Assembly: GCA_019119815.1 (NCBI GenBank)
Contig: DWWH01000007.1
Span: 62,001 to 126,000 of the forward strand
Length of the DNA stretch: 64,000 nt
From: Candidatus Eisenbergiella intestinipullorum
GTDB taxonomy: Bacteria; Bacillota; Clostridia; Lachnospirales; Lachnospiraceae
Direction: 5' to 3'
The stretch's first letter is position 1. Every line of letters begins with the position of its first letter. Below the pieces are notes generated by a model. The model made no database searches, was not told the origin of the DNA, and saw only the letters and a list, made by a program, of their open reading frames with translations. Below are positions 7,346-18,015 of this stretch, piece by piece. Made by a program: the position numbers and the translations under genes.

Positions 7346-8818
7346 TTGAGCGAAGAACGGAAGAAAGACGAAGAGGGAAGATCTGTACGGCAGGAGCAGG
7401 AGATGCAGGATTTCCGCGTTCAGCCCGGGCCGGGCAGACAGAAGCACAGCCTTCCCTGGTGGAAGGAACTGGCACAGATCCTGGGAAAGAACAAGAAAAG
7501 CCTGGCGTCTGTGATCGCTGCTGCGGTCGTGCTCCTTGGGGCCGGCGTTTTTCTCGGGGCCATGATCGGAAGGCATGATACGGCCGGTCAGACCGCTCTG
7601 ACGGAGACGCAGACGGCGCAGGCCGAATCGCAGACCTCCGGGACGGAGGCGGCTTATGCTCCTCTGGAGGAGAATGCCTATCCGGAGATCAACGCTCTGA
7701 TCGAGAAATATTATCAGGCGGCGGCAGCCGGGGATATTGACACGATCAATTCCATCAAGGATTATTCCGAACAGACGGAGCTGCTCCAGATCAAGGAAAA
7801 GAGTAAATACCTGGAGGGATATGAGGACATCAACTGTTATACCAAACCGGGCCCGCAGGAAGATTCCTATGTGGTTTACGCCAGCTATTACGCGAAGTTT
7901 AAGGATATAGACCGGCCGGTGTGCGGACTGAATACCTTTGTGGTCTGCCGGAACGGGGAAGGAGAATACTACATCCACGACTGCACCAATGATGAGACCA
8001 TGCGGGAATACCGCATCAGCGTTACGAAGCAGGACGATGTGGTCGAGCTTTTCAACAAAGTACAGGTGGAATACAACGAGGCAGTGACGGAGGATGAAGA
8101 GCTTGCCGCCTTTCTGACCAGCCTTTCCGAGGATCTGAAGGCTTCGGTGGGCGATGCGCTTGCCGAACTGGAAACGGAAACGCAGACGGAGGGCCAGACT
8201 GAGACGGAAACGGAAGGCGCTTCCGAGACGGCGCCGGCGGAGGAGACCGCACAGGAGGAAAGCACGGAAACGGAAAATGCCGGAGAAGGCTCTCTGGTGG
8301 AAGCCGTAGATGTGGTGAACATCCGAAGCTCTGACAGCGAGACGGCGGACGTGCTGGGAAAGGCCCAGCCGGGAGATACTTTCCCGCTGCTGGAAAACAG
8401 AGAAAACGGCTGGTCGAAGGTAGAATATGACGGCGGAGAGGCGTTTATCAAATCCGAGTACCTTGCTGCGGCAGAGGAAAGCGCAGGGGATGCTTCCGAT
8501 TCCTCCGGGCAGGAGGAATCGCCGGCAGGAGAGGCTTCTGAGGAGGAAGCGGAAGCTGCCGGGGACGATGGGCAGGATGATGCACCTGCGGCAGGCGAGG
8601 CCTCCGAGGGAGCAGACCTGGCTGATGTGCCGAACAGCGGAACCTACCGGCTGACCACTACCGTGAACATCAGAAGCAGTGCCAGCGAAAGCGCAGACCG
8701 GATCGCGGTCGGCTATTCGGGAGACGAAGTGGAGATCCTGATGAAGCAGGCGGACGGCTGGACAAAGGTCCGGTTCGACGGAGAGGTAGGATACATCAGA
8801 ACGGATGTGCTCAGATAG
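7346..8818 (+). CDS. Membrane-anchored protein with two SH3b-type domains
   Basis: About 490 aa. Start is uncertain: TTG at 7346 is chosen because AGAAGGTG lies 6 bases upstream; ATG at 7403 is the alternative. An in-frame start at 7262 would lie inside the tRNA. Layout: a short basic cytoplasmic segment; one membrane helix (SLASVIAAAVVLLGAGVFLG); an extracellular region of about 150 aa that looks NTF2-like or DUF4878-like (INALIEKYYQAAAAGDIDTI, then YYAKFKDIDRPVCGLNTFVV); a long Thr/Glu/Ala-rich linker; and two bacterial SH3 repeats (VNIRSSDSETADVLG and VNIRSSASESADRIA, each ending in a Tyr-Ile or Phe-Ile-Lys/Arg strand). SH3b domains usually bind the cell wall. Role: probable wall-binding surface protein; no catalytic domain. 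Confidence 0.85.
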   Translation: MSEERKKDEEGRSVRQEQEMQDFRVQPGPGRQKHSLPWWKELAQILGKNKKSLASVIAAAVVLLGAGVFLGAMIGRHDTAGQTALTETQTAQAESQTSGTEAAYAPLEENAYPEINALIEKYYQAAAAGDIDTINSIKDYSEQTELLQIKEKSKYLEGYEDINCYTKPGPQEDSYVVYASYYAKFKDIDRPVCGLNTFVVCRNGEGEYYIHDCTNDETMREYRISVTKQDDVVELFNKVQVEYNEAVTEDEELAAFLTSLSEDLKASVGDALAELETETQTEGQTETETEGASETAPAEETAQEESTETENAGEGSLVEAVDVVNIRSSDSETADVLGKAQPGDTFPLLENRENGWSKVEYDGGEAFIKSEYLAAAEESAGDASDSSGQEESPAGEASEEEAEAAGDDGQDDAPAAGEASEGADLADVPNSGTYRLTTTVNIRSSASESADRIAVGYSGDEVEILMKQADGWTKVRFDGEVGYIRTDVLR

Positions 8819-8843
8819 GAAACGGCCTGTATAAGAACGAAAG

Positions 8844-8886
8844 CCGGGGGAATGCTATGCAAAAAGGCATTCCTCCGGTTTTTTTT
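8844..8886 (+). terminator. Intrinsic terminator after the SH3-repeat gene
   Basis: 12-bp stem, CCGGGGGAATGC (8844-8855) with GCATTCCTCCGG (8867-8878), followed by eight Ts. Clear rho-independent terminator. Confidence 0.9.
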
Positions 8887-8924
8887 CTTCAATAGGAAAT
8901 TTCATTTCCTATTGAAGAAAAAAA
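8880..8924. repeat. 21-bp perfect inverted repeat with 3-nt loop
   Basis: 8880-8900 pairs perfectly with 8904-8924 around the loop TTC; arms carry CTTCAATAGGAAAT and its complement. It begins in the T tail of the terminator at 8844-8886 and ends in a run of As, so it could itself terminate transcription from either side. Confidence 0.85.
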
Positions 8925-9020
8925 GACGTTGATGCGCATGATGCGCACCGCATCAAGACGCATACTTTTTAGAAAAGCAGCGGCCGGGCAGAAGGGGAAT
9001 GCCGGGAAGGAGCGAGAAGA

Positions 9021-10998
<1,978 letters not shown>

Positions 10999-11044
10999 AA
11001 GGTGTGAGAGAGCGCCCGGCAATGCCGGGGACAGGAAACGGACA

Positions 11045-11093
11045 GGCCCCGTCTTTTCCCTTTTTGCGGAAAAGACGGGGCCACTTTCCTTTT
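11045..11093 (+). terminator. Terminator after gdhA
   Basis: 15-bp perfect stem (11045-11059 with 11068-11082) of sequence GGCCCCGTCTTTTCC and its complement, followed by a mixed T-rich tail ACTTTCCTTTT. Confidence 0.85.
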
Positions 11094-11149
11094 CTGTCTT
11101 CTTATGGTAAGATAGACACATTGAATGATTGGGAAAGGAGAAAAGCAAC

Positions 11150-12448
11150 ATGCAGAAAAGAGGGACAGAAAAAGCGGTCCTCATTTATATCTGTCTTGCC
11201 GCGTTCCTGATCCTATGCATCGTAAAAATTGATGCGATCGCGGCAGGAGCAGGGAAGCTCTGGAATGTGATCCTGCCGCTGGTTCTCGGCATGGGGATCG
11301 CTTACGTGCTGAACATCGTGCTGGTCAGAGTGGAGCGGCTGTATTTCCCGCGTTCCCGGAACCGTCTGATCCGGTCCACGCGGCGCGGAGCGGGGATCGT
11401 GATTTCCATGCTTCTGGTGCTCGCCCTGTTTACCCTGGTGGGACGGCTGGTCATTCCCGAGCTGGGAAAGGCCTTCGGCGTGATCGGACGGAGCATCCCT
11501 CCGTTTCTGGAGCAGGCGGCCGACTGGCTGGAAAAGAGCGGCACCTTCAACGCTTCGGAATACCTGCGGGATGTCGATTGGAACAGCATGATGGATAAGA
11601 TTATGGCTGTGGCGCAGTCCGGGATCAGCGGCATCCTGAATTCCACCATCAGCGTGGTGGGGAGCGTGGTCGGCACCGTGATCAACTTTTTTATCGGACT
11701 GATCTTCGGCATTTATATCCTGGTAAATAAAGAACGGCTGAGTTCTCAGGCGAAGCGGATCCTTAGTGCCTACCTGAAGGAGCGCACCGTGAAGCGGATC
11801 GCCCGCATCATCCGGACGGCGGACGAAACCTTTTCCAGCTTCATCATCGGACAGTGCACGGAGGCGGTGATCCTGGGCACGCTCTGTTCCGTGGGGATGC
11901 TGATCTTCGATTTCCCGTATGCGGTGATGATAGGCTCCTTTATCGGCGTGACCGCTCTGATCCCCGTTGTCGGCGCTTATCTGGGAGCTGGCGTGGGAGC
12001 CTTTATGATCCTGACCGTGGATCCTTTGAAGGCGGTCCTTTTTCTCATCTTCATCGTGGTCCTGCAGCAGCTGGAAGGCAATCTGATCTACCCCAGAGTG
12101 GTGGGATCCTCGATCGGTCTTCCCGGCATGTGGGTGCTGGCGGCCGTGACGGTGGGCGGAGGGCTGATGGGGATCGGCGGCATGCTGTTCGGCGTTCCGC
12201 TCACGGCTACCCTCTACAAGCTTTTCCGAAGCGATGTGAATAGGAGGAACGAAAAGAAGGACAGGTGGAAGGAGCGTGCGCCGGAAAGCAAACTCCCTCC
12301 GCCGGGGAATGGCTCCCGGGAGGAAGGAAAGGCTGCGGCCGGAAAACCCTCTCCGGAAAGGTCCGCCGCTTCTGACAGGCGCAGACGAACGGAAGCGGGA
12401 AGGGAAATGTCCGCAGACAGAAGGAAGAACAACGGGAAGGAAAGATAG
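11150..12448 (+). CDS. AI-2E family transporter (PerM-like permease)
   Basis: 432-aa polytopic membrane protein of the AI-2 exporter family (COG0628). It has about eight hydrophobic segments with the family pattern: two N-terminal helices (IYICLAAFLILCIVKI, VILPLVLGMGIAYVLNIV), a large amphipathic region (IPPFLEQAADWLEKS), and C-terminal helices with DFPYAVMIGSFIGVTALIPVVG and the LQQLEGNLIYPRVVG segment typical of the family. The last 70 residues form a hydrophilic Arg/Lys/Ser-rich tail that ordinary family members lack. The start at 11150 follows GGGAAAGGAG. Substrate is not predictable: only a few members move AI-2. Cardiolipin synthase follows 3 bp later. Confidence 0.88.
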   Translation: MQKRGTEKAVLIYICLAAFLILCIVKIDAIAAGAGKLWNVILPLVLGMGIAYVLNIVLVRVERLYFPRSRNRLIRSTRRGAGIVISMLLVLALFTLVGRLVIPELGKAFGVIGRSIPPFLEQAADWLEKSGTFNASEYLRDVDWNSMMDKIMAVAQSGISGILNSTISVVGSVVGTVINFFIGLIFGIYILVNKERLSSQAKRILSAYLKERTVKRIARIIRTADETFSSFIIGQCTEAVILGTLCSVGMLIFDFPYAVMIGSFIGVTALIPVVGAYLGAGVGAFMILTVDPLKAVLFLIFIVVLQQLEGNLIYPRVVGSSIGLPGMWVLAAVTVGGGLMGIGGMLFGVPLTATLYKLFRSDVNRRNEKKDRWKERAPESKLPPPGNGSREEGKAAAGKPSPERSAASDRRRRTEAGREMSADRRKNNGKER

Positions 12449-12451
12449 CGG

Positions 12452-13996
12452 ATGAAGGACAAATACAAAAGACTTGCGATGAACCGCATCATCATAACGG
12501 TAGTGCTCATCCTGATCCAAATCGTCTGGATCGTTTTCATGCTGGAAAAGCTGACGGAATATGTAAGCTGGATCACCACGGTCTTCACCATTTTAAGCAT
12601 ACTGATCGTTTTGTACATCATCGGAAAGGACGACAATTCCGCCTATAAGATCGGCTGGATCGTGCTGATCATGGCGCTGCCGCTGTTCGGCGGATTGTTC
12701 TATCTGTTCTCCGGAGACAAAAAGCCTGCGCGCAGGATGAGAAACAGGCTGCATGCCCAGCATGAGCAGTATCGGGGATGTCTGACCAAGAAGGAAGGGC
12801 TGCAGGAGCTGCCTCCTGAAATGAGAGAGCAGTGCGCCCGGGCGGCGGAGACCTTTCGGTATGTGAAAAATGTGAGTGACTTTCCCGCCTATACGGATAC
12901 GGAAGTGAAGTATTATCCGACGGGCGAGGAAATGTTCGTGGATATGATGGAGGATCTGAAGAGCGCGCAGCATTACATCTTTCTGGAGTATTTTATCGTT
13001 TCGGAGGGGAAGATGTGGGAGAGCATCCTGGAGGTGCTCAGACAGAAGGCGGCAGAGGGCGTGGAAGTCCGCATGATCTATGACGATATGGGCTGTGTCG
13101 CCAGACTGCCCGGAGGCTATGACAGCTGGCTGGAAAAATACGGCATCAAATGTATGGCCTTCAATCCGGTCATCCCCTTCTTTTCTCTGGTCATGAACAA
13201 CCGGGATCACAGAAAGATCCTGGTCATTGACGGACATACGGGCTATACCGGAGGCATCAATCTGGCGGACGAATACATCAATGAGATCGTGCGCTTCGGC
13301 TACTGGAAGGACACGGGGGTACGTCTGAAGGGAGAGGCGGTTTGGAGCTTTACGGTGATGTTCCTGGAAATGTGGAACGCATTTCGCAGAGAGGATACGG
13401 ACATCGAGCGGTTCCGGCCCCATGTATGGCATCCGGAACCCTTCGGCGGGACCGGACTTGTCCAGCCCTATACGGATTCCCCTCTGGACAGTGAAACGAT
13501 CGCGGAAAATGTTTATCTGGACATCCTGAACCAGGCCAGGGACTATGTCTACATTTTTACGCCCTATCTCATCGTGGACGATGTGATGAGAAATGCGCTC
13601 TGCCAGGCGGCGAAGAGAGGCGTAGACGTGCGGATCGTGACGCCGGGGATCCCGGATAAGCCTACCATCTTCCGGCTGACCCGATCCAATTTTCCGCCGC
13701 TGCTGCGGGCGGGGATCAGGATCTACGAATACACGCCCGGCTTCATTCACGCCAAAAGCTATATCAGCGACGATATTTTCGGCGTGGTGGGCAGCGTGAA
13801 CATGGATTTCCGCAGTCTGTACCTACATTTTGAATGCGCCACGCTTCTGTACCGGACCGAAGGACTGAAGGAGCTGAAGGAGGACAGCTTGCGGACCATC
13901 CGGCAGAGCAGGCAGATCACATTGGACGACTGCAAGAAGGGGCTCATCGGCGGGCTGGTGGATTCCGTCCTGCGGGTATTCGCGCCGCTGTGCTGA
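12452..13996 (+). CDS. cls: Cardiolipin synthase (phospholipase D family)
   Basis: 514-aa membrane enzyme condensing two phosphatidylglycerol molecules into cardiolipin. It has two N-terminal transmembrane helices (IIITVVLILIQIVWIVFML, KIGWIVLIMALPLFGGLFYL), then two PLD catalytic domains. The first HKD motif is degenerate in spacing but clear (NNRDHRKILVIDG with H, K and D), followed by GGINLADEY. The second is HAKSYISDD followed by GSVNMDFRS. Length is typical of Gram-positive Cls. It lies 3 bp after the AI-2E permease and is probably cotranscribed with it. Confidence 0.94.
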   Translation: MKDKYKRLAMNRIIITVVLILIQIVWIVFMLEKLTEYVSWITTVFTILSILIVLYIIGKDDNSAYKIGWIVLIMALPLFGGLFYLFSGDKKPARRMRNRLHAQHEQYRGCLTKKEGLQELPPEMREQCARAAETFRYVKNVSDFPAYTDTEVKYYPTGEEMFVDMMEDLKSAQHYIFLEYFIVSEGKMWESILEVLRQKAAEGVEVRMIYDDMGCVARLPGGYDSWLEKYGIKCMAFNPVIPFFSLVMNNRDHRKILVIDGHTGYTGGINLADEYINEIVRFGYWKDTGVRLKGEAVWSFTVMFLEMWNAFRREDTDIERFRPHVWHPEPFGGTGLVQPYTDSPLDSETIAENVYLDILNQARDYVYIFTPYLIVDDVMRNALCQAAKRGVDVRIVTPGIPDKPTIFRLTRSNFPPLLRAGIRIYEYTPGFIHAKSYISDDIFGVVGSVNMDFRSLYLHFECATLLYRTEGLKELKEDSLRTIRQSRQITLDDCKKGLIGGLVDSVLRVFAPLC

Positions 13997-14067
13997 GGAA
14001 GGCCGGCTCCCCGGAGGAGAGGCCGTACGTCTTTTGGGCAAGGAGGAAAGACGGCTTCCCGGGAACG

Positions 14068-14096
14068 TTGACAAGGGGAAAAATTGTATTTATAAT
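14068..14096 (+). promoter_or_regulatory. Consensus sigma-A promoter of alaS
   Basis: A perfect TTGACA (14068-14073) and TATAAT (14091-14096) with 17-bp spacing. The transcript would start near 14103, leaving a leader of under 30 nt, too short for a T-box riboswitch. Confidence 0.9.
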
Positions 14097-14130
14097 GGGA
14101 TAGATTCAGGCAATTTTGGAGGAAACTGAC

Positions 14131-16776
14131 GTGGAAAAATACGGTGTAAATGAATTGAGAAAGATGTTCCTGGATTTCTTTGAGAGCAAGGGACATCTGG
14201 TGATGAAGAGCTTTTCCCTGGTGCCGCACAACGACAACAGCCTGCTTCTGATCAATTCCGGCATGGCTCCCTTAAAGCCCTACTTCACGGGACAGGAGAT
14301 CCCGCCCAGGAGAAGGGTGACCACCTGCCAGAAGTGTATCCGTACGGGAGACATTGAGAATATCGGAAAGACGGACAGGCACGGTACCTTTTTTGAAATG
14401 CTGGGGAATTTTTCCTTCGGGGATTATTTCAAGCATGAGGCGATCGCCTGGTGCTGGGAGTTTTTGACCGAAGTGGTCGGACTGGATCCGGACAGGCTCT
14501 ATCCTTCCGTCTATTTGGATGATGACGAGGCCTTCGACATCTGGAATAAGGAGATCGGCATCGCGCCGGAGCGGATCTTCCGTTTTGGAAAAGAGGATAA
14601 TTTCTGGGAGCACGGCTCCGGCCCCTGCGGCCCCTGTTCCGAGGTCTACTATGACCGCGGAGAGAAGTACGGCTGCGGAAAGCCGACCTGTACGGTGGGC
14701 TGTGACTGCGACCGCTATATTGAGGTATGGAACAACGTGTTCTCCCAGTTCGACAACGACGGCCACGGCCATTATACGGACCTGATCCAGAAAAACATTG
14801 ATACAGGCATGGGCCTGGAGCGTCTTGCAACTGTGGTACAGGACGTGGATTCCATCTTTGATGTGGATACCATCCAGGCGCTGAGAAACCGGGTCTGCGA
14901 GCTGGCCGGCAAGACCTATAAGGAAAAGCACGAGTGGGATGTTTCCATCCGCATCGTGACGGATCATATCCGTTCTGCCACCTTCATGATTTCCGACGGC
15001 ATCATGCCCTCCAACGAGGGAAGGGGCTATGTGCTTCGCCGCATCATCCGCCGCGCCGCGCGCCACGGCAGGCTGCTGGGTATCGAAGGGGAATTCCTCT
15101 CCAACCTGAGCCATACCGTGATCGAAGGAAGCAGGGACGGCTATCCGGAGCTGGAAGAGAAGAAGGAGTTCATCTTCAAGGTGCTCTCCCAGGAGGAGGA
15201 CAAGTTCAACCGCACCATCGACCAGGGACTGAGCATCCTTTCCGAGCTGTCCGAGCAGATGGCGAAGGAGGGAAAGACGCAGCTTTCCGGCCAGGATGCC
15301 TTCCGTCTGTACGATACCTATGGCTTCCCGCTGGACCTGACCACGGAGATCCTGCAGGAAAAGGGCTTTTCCGTGGATGAGGACGGCTTTGCCGCCTGCA
15401 TGAAGGAACAGAAGGACAAGGCCCGTGCCGCCAGAAAGGTGACCAATTATATGGGAGCTGACGCGACGGTTTACGAGCAGATCGATCCCGCGATCACTTC
15501 CGAATTCGTGGGATATGATAAGCTGACCTGGACGTCCCCCATCGTAGCCATGACCACAGAGGATGAGGTGGTGGAGGCCCTGACCGACGGAGAGAGCGGC
15601 ACCATCATCGTGGAGCAGACCCCCTTCTACGGGACCATGGGCGGCCAGTGCGGAGATACGGGCGTGATCCGTACCGCAGAAGGAGAATTTGAGGTACAGG
15701 ATACCATCCATCTGATGGGCGGCAAGATCGGTCATGTGGGAAAGATGACGAAGGGCATGCTGCGCATGGGAGATCAGGCGGAGCTGACGGTGGATGCCGG
15801 AAAGCGTGCCGACATCTGTAAAAACCACAGCGCCACCCACCTTCTGCAGAAGGCGCTGCGCACGGTGCTGGGAACTCATGTGGAGCAGGCCGGTTCCTAT
15901 GTGGACCCTTATCGTCTGCGCTTTGACTTCAGCCACTTCTCCGCCATGACCGAAGAGGAGCTTGCCAGGGTGGAGCAGATTGTCAACGAAGAGATTTCCG
16001 CCCATCTTCCGGTGAAGACCAGCGTCATGACTCTGGAGGAGGCCAAGAAGACCGGAGCGATGGCTTTGTTCGGTGAAAAATACGGCGACAGGGTCCGCGT
16101 GGTGCAGATGGGAGATTTCTCCACGGAGCTGTGCGGCGGAACCCATGTGGCGAATACGGGAGACATTTCCGTTTTCAAGATCCTTTCCGAAAGCGGCGTG
16201 GCAGCCGGCGTCAGAAGGATCGAAGCGCTCACCGGCCCCGGCGTGTTCTCCTATTACAGAGAGCAGGAGAGCCGTCTGGAGGAAGCGGCGAAGATCGTGA
16301 AGGCGACGCCCGCGACCCTGACGGAAAAGCTGGAGCATCTGATGGCGGAAGTGAAGCGCCTGACCGCGGAAAATGAGTCCTTAAAGAGCAAAGCCGCGAA
16401 GGAAGCCCTGGGCGATGTGACGGATCAGGTACAGGAAGTGAAGGGCGTGAAGCTGATCGCTGCCCGGGCGGATGGCGTGGACATGAACGGACTGCGCGAG
16501 CTGGGAGACCAGCTGAAGGAGAAGCTGGGCGAAGGCGTGATCGTGCTCGCATCCGCACAGGATGGCAGGGTGAACCTGGTTGCCATGGCGACGGATGCTG
16601 CGATGAAGAAGGGCGCCCATGCGGGCAACCTGATCAAGGGAATCGCGGCTCTTGTGGGCGGCGGCGGCGGCGGAAGGCCGAATATGGCGCAGGCCGGCGG
16701 AAAGAAGCCGGAGGGGATCGAGGATGCGCTGAAAGCGGTATCCGGCGTTCTGGAAGGACAGATCGTTACAGCTTAG
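14131..16776 (+). CDS. alaS: Alanyl-tRNA synthetase
   Basis: 881-aa class II synthetase charging tRNA-Ala. Class II motifs are in the N-terminal part (HTFFEMLGNFSFGDYF; RRIIRRAARHGRLLG). The editing domain has HSATHLL and CGGTHVANTGDISVFKI, whose His and Cys bind zinc. A C-Ala domain ends in GGGGGGRPNMAQAGG. The start is GTG at 14131, placed 4-9 bases after TTTTGGAGGAAACTGAC; the in-frame TTG at 14116 overlaps that ribosome binding site and is rejected. Oddity: the last codons (IVTA-stop region) lie in the 135-bp mobile element. Removing it and one 8-bp duplication gives EGQIGC-stop, so the insertion replaced the final residues. Confidence 0.98.
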   Translation: MEKYGVNELRKMFLDFFESKGHLVMKSFSLVPHNDNSLLLINSGMAPLKPYFTGQEIPPRRRVTTCQKCIRTGDIENIGKTDRHGTFFEMLGNFSFGDYFKHEAIAWCWEFLTEVVGLDPDRLYPSVYLDDDEAFDIWNKEIGIAPERIFRFGKEDNFWEHGSGPCGPCSEVYYDRGEKYGCGKPTCTVGCDCDRYIEVWNNVFSQFDNDGHGHYTDLIQKNIDTGMGLERLATVVQDVDSIFDVDTIQALRNRVCELAGKTYKEKHEWDVSIRIVTDHIRSATFMISDGIMPSNEGRGYVLRRIIRRAARHGRLLGIEGEFLSNLSHTVIEGSRDGYPELEEKKEFIFKVLSQEEDKFNRTIDQGLSILSELSEQMAKEGKTQLSGQDAFRLYDTYGFPLDLTTEILQEKGFSVDEDGFAACMKEQKDKARAARKVTNYMGADATVYEQIDPAITSEFVGYDKLTWTSPIVAMTTEDEVVEALTDGESGTIIVEQTPFYGTMGGQCGDTGVIRTAEGEFEVQDTIHLMGGKIGHVGKMTKGMLRMGDQAELTVDAGKRADICKNHSATHLLQKALRTVLGTHVEQAGSYVDPYRLRFDFSHFSAMTEEELARVEQIVNEEISAHLPVKTSVMTLEEAKKTGAMALFGEKYGDRVRVVQMGDFSTELCGGTHVANTGDISVFKILSESGVAAGVRRIEALTGPGVFSYYREQESRLEEAAKIVKATPATLTEKLEHLMAEVKRLTAENESLKSKAAKEALGDVTDQVQEVKGVKLIAARADGVDMNGLRELGDQLKEKLGEGVIVLASAQDGRVNLVAMATDAAMKKGAHAGNLIKGIAALVGGGGGGRPNMAQAGGKKPEGIEDALKAVSGVLEGQIVTA

Positions 16777-16899
16777 TCTTCGGCAGAGCTGTAACGGCAT
16801 CCGGCCATTCCAAGCGCTTCGCGCCAGGCCGGATGCTTCCGGCCGGTCTGTTTTCGTACGGTCTGCGCAGGGAATGCGCAGACCTGGCTGAGCAGTAAC
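16765..16899 (-). mobile_element. 135-bp MITE-like element, copy 2 (inverted)
   Basis: Same 135-bp element as at 4935-5069, in opposite orientation, ungapped, 126 of 135 positions identical. Its terminal repeats are GTTACAGCTTAGTC at the left and, read in reverse, GTTACTGCTCAGCC at the right. It is flanked by a perfect 8-bp direct repeat GACAGATC (16757-16764 and 16900-16907), different from the duplication at copy 1, so the two copies inserted independently. The insertion is inside the alaS 3' end; the element variant GTTACAGCTTAG supplies the alaS stop codon. Hairpins are the same as in copy 1. Confidence 0.92.
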
Positions 16900-16927
16900 G
16901 ACAGATCGGCTGCTGATAAAAAAACTC

Positions 16928-16955
16928 TTGACGTGAGATCATTTTTTGGTATAAT
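16928..16955 (+). promoter_or_regulatory. Promoter of rpsU
   Basis: TTGACG (16928-16933) and TATAAT (16950-16955) spaced 16 bp, just downstream of the mobile element and about 80 bp before rpsU. Confidence 0.8.
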
Positions 16956-17034
16956 AATGGATGTGCATTGATGTGCGCTAAAAACCCAATCAGTCAAGAA
17001 CTTGAAGGGACTGAAGGGAGGTCAGGTGTGAGCT

Positions 17035-17211
17035 ATGTCTAATATCATCGTAAAAGAGAATGAGACTTTGGACAGCGCGCTTCGTCGTTTTAAAAGAAGC
17101 TGTGCAAAGGCGGGGATTCAGCAGGAGATCCGCAAGAGAGAGCATTACGAGAAGCCCAGCGTAAGGCGCAAGAAGAAGTCCGAAGCGGCAAGAAAGCGTA
17201 AATATAATTAA
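17035..17211 (+). CDS. rpsU: 30S ribosomal protein S21
   Basis: 58-aa small-subunit protein starting [19 protein letters not shown] and ending in a Lys/Arg-rich tail ([16 protein letters not shown]). The SALRRFKR core and [12 protein letters not shown] segment are diagnostic. A GGGAGGTCAGGTGTGAGCT ribosome binding region precedes the ATG. It has its own promoter and terminator, so it is a highly expressed single gene. Confidence 0.96.
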   Translation: MSNIIVKENETLDSALRRFKRSCAKAGIQQEIRKREHYEKPSVRRKKKSEAARKRKYN

Positions 17212-17219
17212 GCGAACGG

Positions 17220-17258
17220 AAGTCCTTGGCAGGCACTGTCAGGGACTTGTGTTTTATC
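17220..17258 (+). terminator. Terminator after rpsU
   Basis: 11-bp stem with two G-T pairs (17220-17230 with 17238-17248), then GTGTTTTATC. It begins 9 nt after the rpsU stop. Confidence 0.75.
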
Positions 17259-17345
17259 AGCAGGAAAAATTTGCCGGACGGATTCTGCTTCCCGGGAGGA
17301 TCCTTTCCTCTCCGGAGGCACGTCTTTGGAACGAGGGGATAAAAA

Positions 17346-17945
17346 TTGTTGCACATCATATCTTTTTTCACTGACATGCAGCCGGTGCGCCTGACCGCGG
17401 CCTTCTGCATTTACAGCGTCCTGGGATGGTGTATGGAATCCGCCTATATGTCGTTCTGCAACAGAAGGCTGACGAACAGGGGCTTTATGAAGGGCCCGTT
17501 CTGTCCGATTTACGGGGTAGGAGCGCTCGCCGGATATTTTCTTTTGAGGGGCTTTGCCGGAAATCTGTTTCTTCTGTATTTTGCGGGAGCATTCTGCGCG
17601 ACGGCTTTTGAGTATCTGGTCGGAAGACTGATGCTGAGACTGTTTGGAGAAGTCTGGTGGGACTATCACGAGAAGCCTTTTAACTATCAGGGCCTGATCT
17701 GCCTGGAGAGCACCATTGCATGGGGTTTTTATGCGGTGATCATCATCGGCTTTCTGCACGGAGCCGTGATGAAATATGCGGGCTGGTATACATATGGCAG
17801 GGGACGGCTGGTTCTGCGGGTGGTCCTTCTGGTAGTCCTGATCGATTTTTTCTGGCATCTGCTTGCGGCTCTGCACGTGGATGTGGCCGAAAAAAGGGAC
17901 AGGCTGATGGAAAGATGCCGCGGTTTTCTGAACCGCCGGTACTGA
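17346..17945 (+). CDS. Putative ABC transporter permease, CmpB-like (PF06541)
   Basis: 199-aa protein with about five hydrophobic segments and the CmpB-type signature: FCIYSVLGWCMESAYMSF near the N-terminus, NRGFMKGPFCPIYGVG, then YHEKPFNYQGLICLESTIAWG. The family is widespread in Clostridia, its transported substrate is unknown, and no cognate ATPase is adjacent. Start is uncertain: TTG at 17346 (or 17349) has GAGGGG nearby, while the ATG at 17376 lacks a ribosome binding site. It sits between rpsU and a GH25 lysozyme, with 70 bp to the latter, and may be cotranscribed with it. Confidence 0.85.
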   Translation: MLHIISFFTDMQPVRLTAAFCIYSVLGWCMESAYMSFCNRRLTNRGFMKGPFCPIYGVGALAGYFLLRGFAGNLFLLYFAGAFCATAFEYLVGRLMLRLFGEVWWDYHEKPFNYQGLICLESTIAWGFYAVIIIGFLHGAVMKYAGWYTYGRGRLVLRVVLLVVLIDFFWHLLAALHVDVAEKRDRLMERCRGFLNRRY

Positions 17946-18015
17946 CAGAGAAGAGAAACTGACAAAAGAACAGAAGCGGCGGCCGAAGGCCCGCTTCGGA
18001 AAGGTATGGGAGGAA

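Noticed and set aside
14097-14130. T-box riboswitch before alaS
   Set aside because: The consensus promoter leaves a leader under 30 nt, with no room for a T-box.
14272-16338. Long minus-strand frame opposite alaS
   Set aside because: It is a shadow of the alaS frame, with no start signal, and similar frames appear opposite carB, lacZ and oadA.
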